DNA of 64,000 nt. It comes from an uncultured Lachnospiraceae bacterium. GTDB lineage: Bacteria; Bacillota; Clostridia; Lachnospirales; Lachnospiraceae. Location of the stretch: assembly GCA_947174015.1 (NCBI GenBank), contig CAMWHJ010000003.1, positions 18,522-82,521 of the forward strand, written 5' to 3'. Below are positions 55,763 through 64,000 of this stretch, piece after piece; position 1 is the first letter of the stretch, and the number at the start of each line of letters is the position of its first letter. Under the pieces are notes generated by a model. That model was not told where the DNA came from. It saw only the letters and a list, made by a program, of their open reading frames with translations, and did not search any database. A program made the position numbers and the translations under genes.

Positions 55763-58700
55763 TTATAACTCCCTCTTGGTCCCATATGATGCATTCTCTG
55801 CCACCATTGACAACTCCTCTGGAACATCATAAACATAAGCATTTGTTACCTTCTCTCCCTCTCTCAAACACTTATACACTTCTTCTGTAAAAATTCCCAA
55901 CACTTCTTTCTTAATCTCATCATTGGATAGCAACAGCGAGAAAAAGTCCTTATTCTGCTCCAATCCTTCTATCAGTGCATCATCAATATTATCAAAATAA
56001 GCAAATTCAAAATCCTTTACAGTATTATTTTTTGCACTGGTCTTTAGCTTGTCGGACTTCATCATAATATCTTTAAGCTGTAGCATTGCCTTGACTGTAA
56101 AATCTTCATCATATTCTTTCCCTGTCTTGCTATTTATCTCTGCAATAATCTGAGAAAGACGTTCCATCTTTTCATCACTAAGTACAAATTTATCGGCAGT
56201 TGGCAATTTAACAAAAGGATTAGAAACCAAATCGGAGGTATTATGTTCTTCGCTCTTTCTCTGTACAAATTTGGTTGCCCGAATTTTCCCATCCAAATTG
56301 TAACCACCACCAGGATGTTTAATATTGATATACGACAACAAGCAATTGATAAAATTATATTTCTTATGTAATTCCGTATCTTCAAAACAGGAAACCTGCA
56401 ACAAAAACTCATAAAACCGCACAAAATTACGAAATAGTAATACAATATTTCTTTGTTCTTCTTCACTGTACTGCTCTATCATTTTCTTTGCTTTTTTGAA
56501 ATAGAATGTCATCTTCTGCTTGTCTTTGCCATTCTGCTCTGGCTTGTAGAATAAATCATTCATTGCATCCACATCAAATGGTTCAATGACCATATATGCA
56601 TCAATTCTGGTTTCCAAATCATATACAGATGTTGGGGTAACAGAATTTGCCAGCAAAGTTGTTGTGTAATATGGAGCAAATGCCTCCTCTATATCTTCAT
56701 AAGAATTGACAAAATCAAGGATAAACGTCTTTTTGTCATAAGGCGGACAAATTCTGTTTAATCTCGATAAAGTCTGAACCGCTGAAACCTTTCTAAGTTT
56801 TTTCAGTACATACATGGCACAGAGTTTCGGCTGGTCAAAACCTGTCTGATATTTGTTTGCCACCAACAATACCTGATAATCATCCCTGTCAAATTCTCTT
56901 GTAAGCTTATCTTCGGAAAATCCATTCATATTACTTTCCGTATAAACCTTTTCTTCATTATCTTCCTTTATCTCCACTTTTCCGGAAAATGCTACTAAAG
57001 CGTGGATATTTGTGTACCCTTTCCTCTGAACATATTCATCAAATGCCAGCCTGTATCTGACCGCCTCCTCTCTCGAACTTGTAACTACCATCGCTTTTGC
57101 CATTCCGTTTAATTCCTGCATAACAGTTGTTCTAAAATGCTCTATGATAATTTCCACACGCTGTCCAATATTTACTTCATGTAGAGTTACAAACCGTGCA
57201 ATCTGCTTTTTTGCATCCGATGTTTTACATTTCGGATCTTCCTCTATTTCTTTATTAATTTGATAATATGTCTCATATCTTGTGAAATTCTGCAATACAT
57301 CTAATATGAATCCTTCTTCTATCGCCTGTTTCATAGAATAAATGTGAAATGCCTCACGCTGCCCCTTTTTATTAATCCTGCCAAACAACTGTAAAGTTGT
57401 TGGTTTTGGAGTCGCTGTAAATGCGAACATAGAAACATTGCTCTGTTTCCCATGCCTGACAATCTCATCTACAATCATTTCCTCAGAATCCATATATTCC
57501 TGTTCCCCTGCACCAAGTGACTTTGTAACTGCAGCCATATCCTTTCCAGCAGTGGAAGAATGAGCCTCGTCAATAATGACGGCAAACTTCTTTTCCTTTA
57601 ATCCTGCCACACTGTCTACAATATAAGGAAATTTCTGAATAGTAGTAGCAATGATTTTGGTATTTCCATTTAAAGCATGTTCTAAATCAACAGAATTGCA
57701 TTTTTCATCCATTACACGAATTAATCCCGCTTTATGTTCCATTCCCATAATGGCTGCCTGTAGCTGCCTATCCACTACAACTCGGTCTGTAACAATAATC
57801 ACATTGTCATAAATTATTTTGTTGTTTGTATCATGTAAAGAGGATAATCTATAAGCAAGCCATGCAATGGAGTTTGTCTTTCCCGAACCTGCACTATGCT
57901 GTATCAAATAATTCTGTGATGTTTTATTAATCAACACATCCTCTATCAACTGACGAATAACATCAAGCTGATGATATCGAGGGAAAATCAAAGTCTCCTT
58001 CTGTTTTTTCTTTCCACTATCTTCGTCCTTCTCCTCTTTTATTTCTAAGAAAACAAATCTCCCCAGCAAATCTAATAATGTCTCTTTTGTCAAAATATCT
58101 TCCCATATATAGGAAACACTAAATTTATCCTCATAAATTGGGTTTCCTGCTCCGGAATTTACGCCTTCTCCATTTCCCATATTAAAAGGCAGAAAATTTG
58201 TTGTATCCCTTGTCAATCTGGTAGTCATATAGACCTCTTCTAAATCCATCGCAAAATTCACAAGACATCCAGCTTTAAAAAGAAATAATCTCGTCTTTGG
58301 ACTTCTTTCTTTCCGATACTGATATATAGCATCTTCATAGGATTGTCCAGCCGCATTACACTTTAACTCAAAAGACATAATAGCAAGACCATTGAGGAAA
58401 ACAACAAGGTCAACTCGCTCTTTATCACTCGCCCATACCTCCTCCATCACTGAAAAAATATTTTTCTGACATTTATCCACCAAATCCTGATTAAATGTAG
58501 TAGCAGGTATCGTATACATCAATTCCAATTTTTGATTAGAAATTTCAATACCATGTTTTAATACAGAAATCAGACAACTTCCCTTTTTTGTCATCTCTGA
58601 ATTAATATAATTAACAAGAGTCTCCTCTAAATCATCTTTATACACTTTCCGCAAAGCATCCATTGCATCAGGCTGTGTATTATTTAAAAATTCAAATAAC

Positions 58701-58825
58701 ATCTCCCTGTCCATGGCAAAAAGGCGATCATACCTTTTAGCACTTCGTACCACATAACCGTTATCCTTTTCCAAACGTTCTATTATGTATTTCTGGTATT
58801 CTTTTTCGGATAATATGTTGTTCAT
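55763..58825 (-). CDS. hsdR: Type I restriction enzyme R subunit
   Basis: 1020 residues. PD-(D/E)XK nuclease near the N-terminus: RVDLVVFLNGL and SFELKC (Asp139, Glu153, Lys155). Superfamily 2 translocase: QHSAGSGKTNSIAWL, VIIDEAHSST, AFTATPKPTT, and motif VI region QTLSRLNRICP. It cuts unmodified DNA after ATP-driven translocation, in complex with HsdM and HsdS. AAGGAG precedes the ATG, 13 bp after the TIR gene. Confidence 0.95.
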   Translation of the reverse strand: MNNILSEKEYQKYIIERLEKDNGYVVRSAKRYDRLFAMDREMLFEFLNNTQPDAMDALRKVYKDDLEETLVNYINSEMTKKGSCLISVLKHGIEISNQKLELMYTIPATTFNQDLVDKCQKNIFSVMEEVWASDKERVDLVVFLNGLAIMSFELKCNAAGQSYEDAIYQYRKERSPKTRLFLFKAGCLVNFAMDLEEVYMTTRLTRDTTNFLPFNMGNGEGVNSGAGNPIYEDKFSVSYIWEDILTKETLLDLLGRFVFLEIKEEKDEDSGKKKQKETLIFPRYHQLDVIRQLIEDVLINKTSQNYLIQHSAGSGKTNSIAWLAYRLSSLHDTNNKIIYDNVIIVTDRVVVDRQLQAAIMGMEHKAGLIRVMDEKCNSVDLEHALNGNTKIIATTIQKFPYIVDSVAGLKEKKFAVIIDEAHSSTAGKDMAAVTKSLGAGEQEYMDSEEMIVDEIVRHGKQSNVSMFAFTATPKPTTLQLFGRINKKGQREAFHIYSMKQAIEEGFILDVLQNFTRYETYYQINKEIEEDPKCKTSDAKKQIARFVTLHEVNIGQRVEIIIEHFRTTVMQELNGMAKAMVVTSSREEAVRYRLAFDEYVQRKGYTNIHALVAFSGKVEIKEDNEEKVYTESNMNGFSEDKLTREFDRDDYQVLLVANKYQTGFDQPKLCAMYVLKKLRKVSAVQTLSRLNRICPPYDKKTFILDFVNSYEDIEEAFAPYYTTTLLANSVTPTSVYDLETRIDAYMVIEPFDVDAMNDLFYKPEQNGKDKQKMTFYFKKAKKMIEQYSEEEQRNIVLLFRNFVRFYEFLLQVSCFEDTELHKKYNFINCLLSYINIKHPGGGYNLDGKIRATKFVQRKSEEHNTSDLVSNPFVKLPTADKFVLSDEKMERLSQIIAEINSKTGKEYDEDFTVKAMLQLKDIMMKSDKLKTSAKNNTVKDFEFAYFDNIDDALIEGLEQNKDFFSLLLSNDEIKKEVLGIFTEEVYKCLREGEKVTNAYVYDVPEELSMVAENASYGTKREL

Positions 58826-58838
58826 TACTGAGCTCCTT

Positions 58839-59594
58839 TTATAGATTCTTAAGTCTTTTTATAAGTTGTCCCGCAAATAGTAATGCAATATGATCACATG
58901 TATACTTCTTTGAATCAATAGCCTGTATGTTTGCAACAGATGGATATTTTTCTTGTAATTGTTCAAGAGATATATTGTGTAAAATAGGAAGAATTAATTT
59001 CTGCCCATTTCTATTTTGCCTATTTAAAAACTCTACCAGTTCTCTCTCTGTCCACTCTCTATCAAAAAAATTCTCTGATATAACAATAATTGCAAATTCA
59101 GCTCTTTTTGTTCCATTTAAAATTTTTTCCTTCCAATTATCACCCCATTCAAGAGATTCCTTATCATAAAAAATATGTATTCCAAGTTTACTCAGTGATT
59201 GATAAAGTTTCTCCACCAACTCTTCCTTATCCTTACTTGCATGAGAAATAAAAAGATCATATTCTGGCAATTGCTTTGCCTGATATGCTGGAACACTTAC
59301 TTCTTTAATTCCATTCATTTTATCTAAAAACTTTCTATCATTTTGTATGCTAATCAAACATGCTACAATTTCATCATATGCATTTAATCCGCGTTGGAAC
59401 AATAATACTCTAATTCTTTCTCCTAAAGCATGCTTTTTAAGATAATTATTGTAAAATATTTCCACATCATTCATCCAAATCTCACTAGGAAGATTATACT
59501 CTGCCAAGCTCATACCTGATGGTGCAACATTGACTGGCGATTTTACATTTTTAGTTCTTTCTAAAAGTATCTTCAATTCTTCCTCAAAATTCAT
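58839..59594 (-). CDS. TIR-domain protein inside the hsd operon
   Basis: 251 residues. Residues 1-105 form a helical, unassigned domain; 111-245 are a TIR domain: YDLFISHASKDKEELVEKL, FYDKESLEWGDNWKEKIL and VISENFFDREWTERELVEFL. The Glu in WKEKI (Glu156) sits where bacterial TIR NADases have their catalytic glutamate. The ATG adjoins the hsdS stop, with GGAGG 8 bases upstream, and hsdR begins 13 bp after its stop, so it is built into the restriction operon. I infer an NAD-depleting abortive-infection effector linked to the RM complex. No ThsA is nearby, so it is not ordinary Thoeris. Confidence 0.88.
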   Translation of the reverse strand: MNFEEELKILLERTKNVKSPVNVAPSGMSLAEYNLPSEIWMNDVEIFYNNYLKKHALGERIRVLLFQRGLNAYDEIVACLISIQNDRKFLDKMNGIKEVSVPAYQAKQLPEYDLFISHASKDKEELVEKLYQSLSKLGIHIFYDKESLEWGDNWKEKILNGTKRAEFAIIVISENFFDREWTERELVEFLNRQNRNGQKLILPILHNISLEQLQEKYPSVANIQAIDSKKYTCDHIALLFAGQLIKRLKNL

Positions 59595-60914
59595 TTACTT
59601 TACCTCCTTTTTTCCTGTAACATATTCAAAAATAAAATTTTTTTTGTACTTTTCTATTATTGTTAATTGCTCTTTCTTTGAATCAATAAGTACATCTATT
59701 TCTCTGATTTTCTCATCAAGGTAATCAGAAATCAAAACCTGTTCTTTATATGATGGCTCAAAAACCATTAATCGAGAAAATCCAGAAAAGTTCAATCCCT
59801 GTCTCACTCCATTTCCCATATTATAAAATACTTTCATTATATCATAAGAATGTAACAAGTAGTGAAAATAACGTGTATCTATGTGACGAATTGGCATTAA
59901 ATCAATATATGCAGATGTTATTATTCCATGCTCTTTTACTAAGCCTGTACGTAAACTTCTTTTATCATTTTGTAAATCAGTAGGTCTGATAATAATATCG
60001 CCATCTTCCACAATATTGTATGTATTGAAGTTTTCTGGCAAAAGCCCCCCATTTGCATTTATATCTTTTCTTATTACCCGTCCATAGCTCAATGACAAAA
60101 GATTATTTTCTTTTCCTCGTGTATTCCTATTTTTACGTTCTACAAAATAAAAATAAAGAGGGTGTAGTTTCCAATGAGCAGGTATTTGTCCAATCCACTC
60201 AATCCCGCTATCTTTCATTTTGACATTAGTATTTAATCCCTTTGTTACCACTTCAGTAATAACAGATTGTTTGTATTGTTCAAGGATATCAATTTGAGAC
60301 TTTATATTCAAATATATGGCATCTATCTGAACACATTTCTTTTCAAGAAACTGAGCTAAACCCAATTGCTTAACTGTTGTTGGAACAGGTATGTATATAT
60401 TTTTCAATGTTTCACTATATATAACTTCTATCGTTGTAGCATTACTTTTATACAAAATCTGCTTTTCAACAAAATCAGAATAATTAAAAAGCAATTGTAG
60501 CAAAGAATAGCATATCTTTTTTTCATCAATCCTAAACTTAATGATACATGGATGAATAATTCCCTCCTTATGCTTTAGTGGAACTCTGCTAATTTTTCCA
60601 ATAGTACCTCTTGTTGTAATTAATATATCATCCGTCTGCACTTGAAACCCACGCATCAATTGATATTTATCTTCTGAAATATTGGTATTATTTGTTTTGT
60701 AATTATTGTCTATTACACTTCTTTGATTATATACCCAATAGCCATCCTCAACAAAATCATTTCCCGTCAATTGACTTCCAAATGGTCCCACTTTAATATT
60801 ATCTTCCTCTGAAGACAACAAATATTTTAGTGGAACCAATTTAATATTTTTTCCAATTTCCCCAATCCATTCAATCCCACTATCTTTCATCTCTCGCACA
60901 TCAAACACCCCCAA
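59595..60914 (-). CDS. hsdS: Type I restriction specificity subunit S
   Basis: 439 residues. Two target-recognition domains, each opened by MKDSGIEWIG and followed by a conserved helix (QIDILEQYKQSVITEVVTKG; KEQLTIIEKYKKNFIFEYVTGK). It sets the DNA site for HsdM methylation and HsdR cutting. Overlaps the hsdM end by 14 bases. The repeat at the head of each domain is nearly identical in DNA, see the repeat entries, which could permit domain exchange with another hsdS. Confidence 0.93.
   Translation of the reverse strand: MGVFDVREMKDSGIEWIGEIGKNIKLVPLKYLLSSEEDNIKVGPFGSQLTGNDFVEDGYWVYNQRSVIDNNYKTNNTNISEDKYQLMRGFQVQTDDILITTRGTIGKISRVPLKHKEGIIHPCIIKFRIDEKKICYSLLQLLFNYSDFVEKQILYKSNATTIEVIYSETLKNIYIPVPTTVKQLGLAQFLEKKCVQIDAIYLNIKSQIDILEQYKQSVITEVVTKGLNTNVKMKDSGIEWIGQIPAHWKLHPLYFYFVERKNRNTRGKENNLLSLSYGRVIRKDINANGGLLPENFNTYNIVEDGDIIIRPTDLQNDKRSLRTGLVKEHGIITSAYIDLMPIRHIDTRYFHYLLHSYDIMKVFYNMGNGVRQGLNFSGFSRLMVFEPSYKEQVLISDYLDEKIREIDVLIDSKKEQLTIIEKYKKNFIFEYVTGKKEVK
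60190..60218 (-). repeat. hsdS internal direct repeat, copy B
   Basis: 29 bp encoding the MKDSGIEWIG segment before the second recognition domain; 27 of 29 bases equal copy A. Confidence 0.75.
60862..60890 (-). repeat. hsdS internal direct repeat, copy A
   Basis: 29 bp encoding MKDSGIEWIG before the first recognition domain; paired with 60190-60218. Confidence 0.75.
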
Positions 60915-62994
60915 ACAGCTCTTTTATCTGCTCACTTACACTCTTTTCAAGCTCCAAAAACTGCTTTTCCAATTCTTCACTCGGTATTGGTGCCTGATAT
61001 TTATAAAAATACCGTGTAAAAGGAATCTCTGCACCAGTTTTTATTACTGGTTTTTTCTTTCCTAAATCCTCCTCGAAGAAAGCAACCGCATCCGGAACAT
61101 GAGGCAACACTTCCCGTTCCATATATGTATTTATATCCTCCTCATATTTCACAATCTCTGTATCCTTCGTTTCCTTATCATAGATTATATTGCCCTTTTT
61201 ATCTTTTTGAATTTCTGCATTTTTATCCATAACAGACAATCCATCTGCAATCTTGCCCATCCACTTACTATCTAAATCAAGACCGAATAACACCTCTGTC
61301 AAAACTGGCATAAAATCCTCCAGTGACATATATATTTCATAATTTATATTAGTCCGCAATGTATCTATAATCGCATCAAAAAATAGCTTGTTTTCATAAT
61401 AATTTTCTAATTTCTTCTGTTCCTTCCCAGTGAGTTCTACCGCATTTTCCAAAGCATACACCTTCCCCTCATCATATAAATTATTAAGCGTTCCTTTGGA
61501 AATCATTCGCTCTATTCGTTCTTCTGTTATCGCATAACTCCTCTGTAATGGCTGCATCACAGTATACTCTCTATACATAAATTCCTCATTACTGCAAATT
61601 TTACATAAATCATTTTTCTTAAACTCACTATAAAGTTTTGTAATCTGCACCCTGTCTTCTGGTGTTAATTCATTTTTCTTATTCCCTAATGCCTTGCGCA
61701 ACTTATGATAAATGCCTGATGCATCAATCAATTGCACTTTTCCCTTACGTTCTTTTCGCTTATTTTTTGATAAAACCCAAATATAAGTGGATATGCCTGT
61801 GTTGTAAAATAAATCTATTGGCAATGCAATAATTGCCTCTATCAAATCATTCTCCAACATATAACGCCGAATCTGACTTTCCCCTGATGAAGTTCCACCG
61901 GAAAATAATGGACTTCCATTTTCAATAATAGCCGCCCTTCCAAAATCATCATCCATTTTATCAATGGCGGACTGCATAAATAAAAGCTGCATATCGCCAG
62001 AACCCGGCAATCCGGCTCCCCATCGTCCAGCAAATCCCTTTTTATGTTCCTCTTTTACAGCCTGTTCCACACCCTCAGCAGCATCTTTGCCTCCCCATGC
62101 CGTCCCAAATGGTGGATTTTCAATCACAAACCTCATCGCTGTATCGGCAAAACAATCTTTCTTCATCGTATCCTGATAACGGATGTTCTCTGCATTCTGT
62201 CCTTTTATCAACATCTCTGCCAGACAGATTGCATAAGATTCTGGATTAACTTCCTGCCCAAATAATCTTATATTGGCAGATGGATTATGTCTTTTGATAT
62301 AGTTCCAACTGGTTGATAACATACCACCTGTGCCACATGCCTGATCCAAGATAGTGATAACTTTTCCATCATCAAAAATATCATCGCATCCCTCTGACAA
62401 CAATATGCTAACCATTGTTTTAATAACATCTCTACCTGTATAGTGGTCACCCGCCTCTGCATTTTCAGAAAACTTTCGGATAAGTTCCTCAAATATATAT
62501 CCCATTTTTACATTATCAATCGTTTTCGGATTTAAGTCAATTTCTGAAAATGCCTTTACAACACTGAGTAAACGATTGTTTTTATCCATTTTATCAATCT
62601 GCTTTTCAAAATCCAAACTACGGATAATATCCTGAACATTTGCAGAAAATTTTAATATATACTGTTTAAAATTAGCTGCCAAATGTTCTGAATCATTTAC
62701 CAGCTCGGCAAGGTCATACTCACTTGTATTGTAAAATTGATACCCGGAAATACGATACATTGCTTTTGCCGGATATGCCGGATTTTCTTTATCCTTCTTT
62801 ATTACGTCTGCCTTTGTGTCAGCCAATGCACACTCAAACCGACGTATAATAGTCATAGGAATAATAACATCTTTATATTTATCACTCTGATATGGTCCTC
62901 TTAACTTATTTGCAATAGACCAGATAAAATTTACCTCTGTAGACACATCAACAGGTGTATCATCCCACATTGCATCAATCTGTTTTTTATCCAT
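60901..62994 (-). CDS. hsdM: Type I restriction-modification methyltransferase subunit M
   Basis: 697 residues. N-terminal HsdM_N helices, then N6-adenine methylase: motif I ILDQACGTGGMLSTSW, motif IV VIENPPFGTAWGG. Unusually long compared with E. coli HsdM (529), with a C-terminal extension of acidic helices seen in the longer family members. First gene of hsdM-hsdS-TIR-hsdR(-gajA-gajB); GGAGG 7 bases before the ATG. I found no strong promoter in the AT-rich upstream region. Confidence 0.95.
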   Translation of the reverse strand: MDKKQIDAMWDDTPVDVSTEVNFIWSIANKLRGPYQSDKYKDVIIPMTIIRRFECALADTKADVIKKDKENPAYPAKAMYRISGYQFYNTSEYDLAELVNDSEHLAANFKQYILKFSANVQDIIRSLDFEKQIDKMDKNNRLLSVVKAFSEIDLNPKTIDNVKMGYIFEELIRKFSENAEAGDHYTGRDVIKTMVSILLSEGCDDIFDDGKVITILDQACGTGGMLSTSWNYIKRHNPSANIRLFGQEVNPESYAICLAEMLIKGQNAENIRYQDTMKKDCFADTAMRFVIENPPFGTAWGGKDAAEGVEQAVKEEHKKGFAGRWGAGLPGSGDMQLLFMQSAIDKMDDDFGRAAIIENGSPLFSGGTSSGESQIRRYMLENDLIEAIIALPIDLFYNTGISTYIWVLSKNKRKERKGKVQLIDASGIYHKLRKALGNKKNELTPEDRVQITKLYSEFKKNDLCKICSNEEFMYREYTVMQPLQRSYAITEERIERMISKGTLNNLYDEGKVYALENAVELTGKEQKKLENYYENKLFFDAIIDTLRTNINYEIYMSLEDFMPVLTEVLFGLDLDSKWMGKIADGLSVMDKNAEIQKDKKGNIIYDKETKDTEIVKYEEDINTYMEREVLPHVPDAVAFFEEDLGKKKPVIKTGAEIPFTRYFYKYQAPIPSEELEKQFLELEKSVSEQIKELFGGV

Positions 62995-63047
62995 TGTAAC
63001 CCTCCGTACTTAAATATTGTATCATTCAACCTTGCATTATTTGCTTA

Positions 63048-63221
63048 CTAATAAAACAAATGTATATTATTTATTTCCACTGATTGTGCTAAAACGTCTA
63101 CGCCAATAGTGTAAACAAAAATATGTGATGGTAGTTTCCTAGGTACTATATCAAATGATACCGTAACTTCTTTTATCTTGTCATATATCATATTCATATT
63201 TTCTTCTTCAAATTTTACCAT
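63048..63221 (-). CDS. Possible small protein (57 aa) upstream of hsdM
   Basis: Below the length cut of the ORF track. ATG at 63219-63221 with AGGA four bases ahead; 57 codons beginning MVKFEEENMNMIYDK and ending in VEINNIHLFY. Same strand as hsdM, 53 bp before it. Family not recognised. It could be a leader peptide or a controller-like small protein, or chance in AT-rich DNA. Confidence 0.35.
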   Translation of the reverse strand: MVKFEEENMNMIYDKIKEVTVSFDIVPRKLPSHIFVYTIGVDVLAQSVEINNIHLFY

Positions 63222-63550
63222 TTCATCCTATGCCTTTGTCTAACACAATTCCACATACAAAATATTATATCATATCCTTCGCTTTATCAAAAGAAAAAAT
63301 GTATGTTCAAAATTTTTATACCCAGACATCAAAAAAAATTTTCCCTGCTCTGTCACACATTCATCCATGACTTTAACAATATTAAATCTGTTTCTTGTAC
63401 TACAACAATTCTTCTGCCTGCTCCAATATCTTTGCCTTCCCAACACATTCAGCTTAAGATCATTTTCGCCAGATACGCATTTTGTATCACAAAATGCTGC
63501 TGGTTAGGGAAAATCCCCCTAAAAACCTCATATGCCTGTCAAAGAAGTAT
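63222..63550. other. Intergenic region with possible gene debris
   Basis: No convincing gene. On the minus strand two short open stretches (QAYEVFRGIFPNQQHF and RRIVVVQETDLILLKSW) look protein-like and may be remains of a decayed gene. No promoter identified. Confidence 0.35.
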
Positions 63551-63598
63551 AAAAAGCACTATATTTACGCCAGTGATAGCGTAGATATAGTGCTTTTT
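63551..63598. terminator. 20-bp stem bidirectional terminator
   Basis: AAAAAGCACTATATTTACGC / GCGTAGATATAGTGCTTTTT with an 8-base loop and one mismatch; T tracts on both strands. Lies behind the repeat-protein gene. Confidence 0.75.
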
Positions 63599-63770
63599 GC
63601 CATTTTGATATACCCTGATATATAGCTTTTATGGAAAGTGATATAACTATGATATAGCTTTTTCCTTTGATGCAAGGGAAGATATATTACTATGATAGTG
63701 CTGTTCCATATCTGAATATATAACTTTTCGCAAAAGTGATATAGCTGTTCTATATCACACACAATATTAT
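63599..63770. repeat. Cluster of GATATAGC-type short repeats
   Basis: Many variants of TGATATAGCT in both orientations, including the hairpin GTGATATAG-CTGTT-CTATATCAC (63738-63760). The 65-aa ORF of the track here looks like a shadow of these repeats. Confidence 0.45.
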
Positions 63771-64000
63771 TTAGTCTATTCTGTACCAGGGTGCCGCCTG
63801 TATTCCTTTTGGGTGACCAAATGCCGGATATACATCATTCCCTCTTATTTCATACCAAGGTGCTGCCTGTATCCCCTTTGGGTGACCAAATGCTGGATAT
63901 ATACTATTTCCTCTTACTTCGTACCAAGGTGCTGCCTGTATCCCCTTTGGGTGACCAAATGCCGGATATACATCATTCCCTCTTATTTCATACCAAGGTG
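63771..64000 (-). CDS. Tandem 23-residue repeat protein, C-terminal end (partial)
   Basis: Stop codon at 63771-63773; the gene runs off the window. The visible 75 codons are three complete repeats and part of a fourth, with the core PWYEIRGNDVYPAFG followed by HPKGIQAA, period 69 bp (in-frame copies at 63785, 63854, 63923, 63992), 90% or more identical. The last unit ends PWYRID. The alternating pattern suggests a beta-repeat fold; I cannot name the family. Missing from the ORF track because it lacks a start in the window. Two terminator-like hairpins follow. Confidence 0.8.
   Translation of the reverse strand, partial: PWYEIRGNDVYPAFGHPKGIQAAPWYEVRGNSIYPAFGHPKGIQAAPWYEIRGNDVYPAFGHPKGIQAAPWYRID

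Noticed and set aside
58839-59594. Thoeris ThsB call for the TIR protein
   Set aside because: No ThsA (SIR2/SLOG) gene in the window and the gene is placed inside hsd; the N-terminal domain also differs from plain ThsB.
63565-63762. 65-aa minus-strand ORF
   Set aside because: It lies wholly over palindromic short repeats and a terminator, and its sequence is biased accordingly.
63785-64000. Regular repeats at the right edge as a CRISPR array
   Set aside because: The units are contiguous 69-bp repeats with no unique spacers and read through in frame as protein repeats.

Overview
The window looks like a chromosomal segment from a Gram-positive anaerobe of the class Clostridia, most likely family Lachnospiraceae. 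The reasons are the complete Rnf operon in the order rnfCDGEAB followed by apbE, the ispH-rpsA overlap, short-form HisG with HisZ, spore-related genes (a YlbJ-type protein and a SleB-type hydrolase), Shine-Dalgarno sites of the AGGAGG type, and moderately AT-rich codon use. Most genes lie on the minus strand. No rRNA, tRNA, riboswitch or CRISPR array was recognised.

Layout, left to right. 1-4.1 kb: threonine synthase, a cell-wall hydrolase and a stand-alone AP2/HNH-like gene. 4.1-6.5 kb: an MBOAT/SGNH pair for surface polymer acylation. 6.6-12.6 kb: the Rnf ferredoxin:NAD oxidoreductase with its flavin transferase ApbE. 12.8-19.6 kb: an exonuclease-like gene, then cheR, rpsA, ispH, cmk, a flavoprotein and an RpiR regulator. 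19.6-25.4 kb: a partial histidine operon, hisZ-G-D-B-IE, read from a perfect consensus promoter. It has two odd proteins: HisB with a 134-residue Asn/Arg/Tyr-rich tail, and HisIE fused to a decayed HisF-like barrel. 25.4-35.9 kb: recU, pseudouridine synthases, radical SAM, ppGpp synthetase, M23 peptidase, ylbJ-like, coaD and rsmD. 36-40.2 kb: a type II topoisomerase pair. 40.4-45.0 kb: a MoxR/DUF58/transglutaminase operon. 45.2-50.5 kb: an FAH-family enzyme, an RluA-type synthase and an ABC exporter.

The right third is accessory. At 50.7-51.9 kb there is the scar of an integrative element: the start of an excisionase abuts the end of a tyrosine integrase, inside a 15-bp direct repeat. Beyond it lie an Rpn/PD-(D/E)XK protein and a defence island on one strand: hsdM-hsdS-TIR-hsdR followed by a Gabija-like gajA-gajB pair. 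The TIR gene sits between hsdS and hsdR with almost no spacing, which suggests a restriction system carrying its own NAD-depleting effector, comparable in architecture to PrrC in EcoprrI. The window ends inside a gene made of 23-residue tandem repeats, followed by strong hairpins.

Three copies of a ~105-132-bp miniature element with terminal inverted repeats and an internal perfect hairpin lie immediately behind genes, where they may act as portable terminators. In one copy the terminal repeat supplies the stop codon of the adjacent gene.
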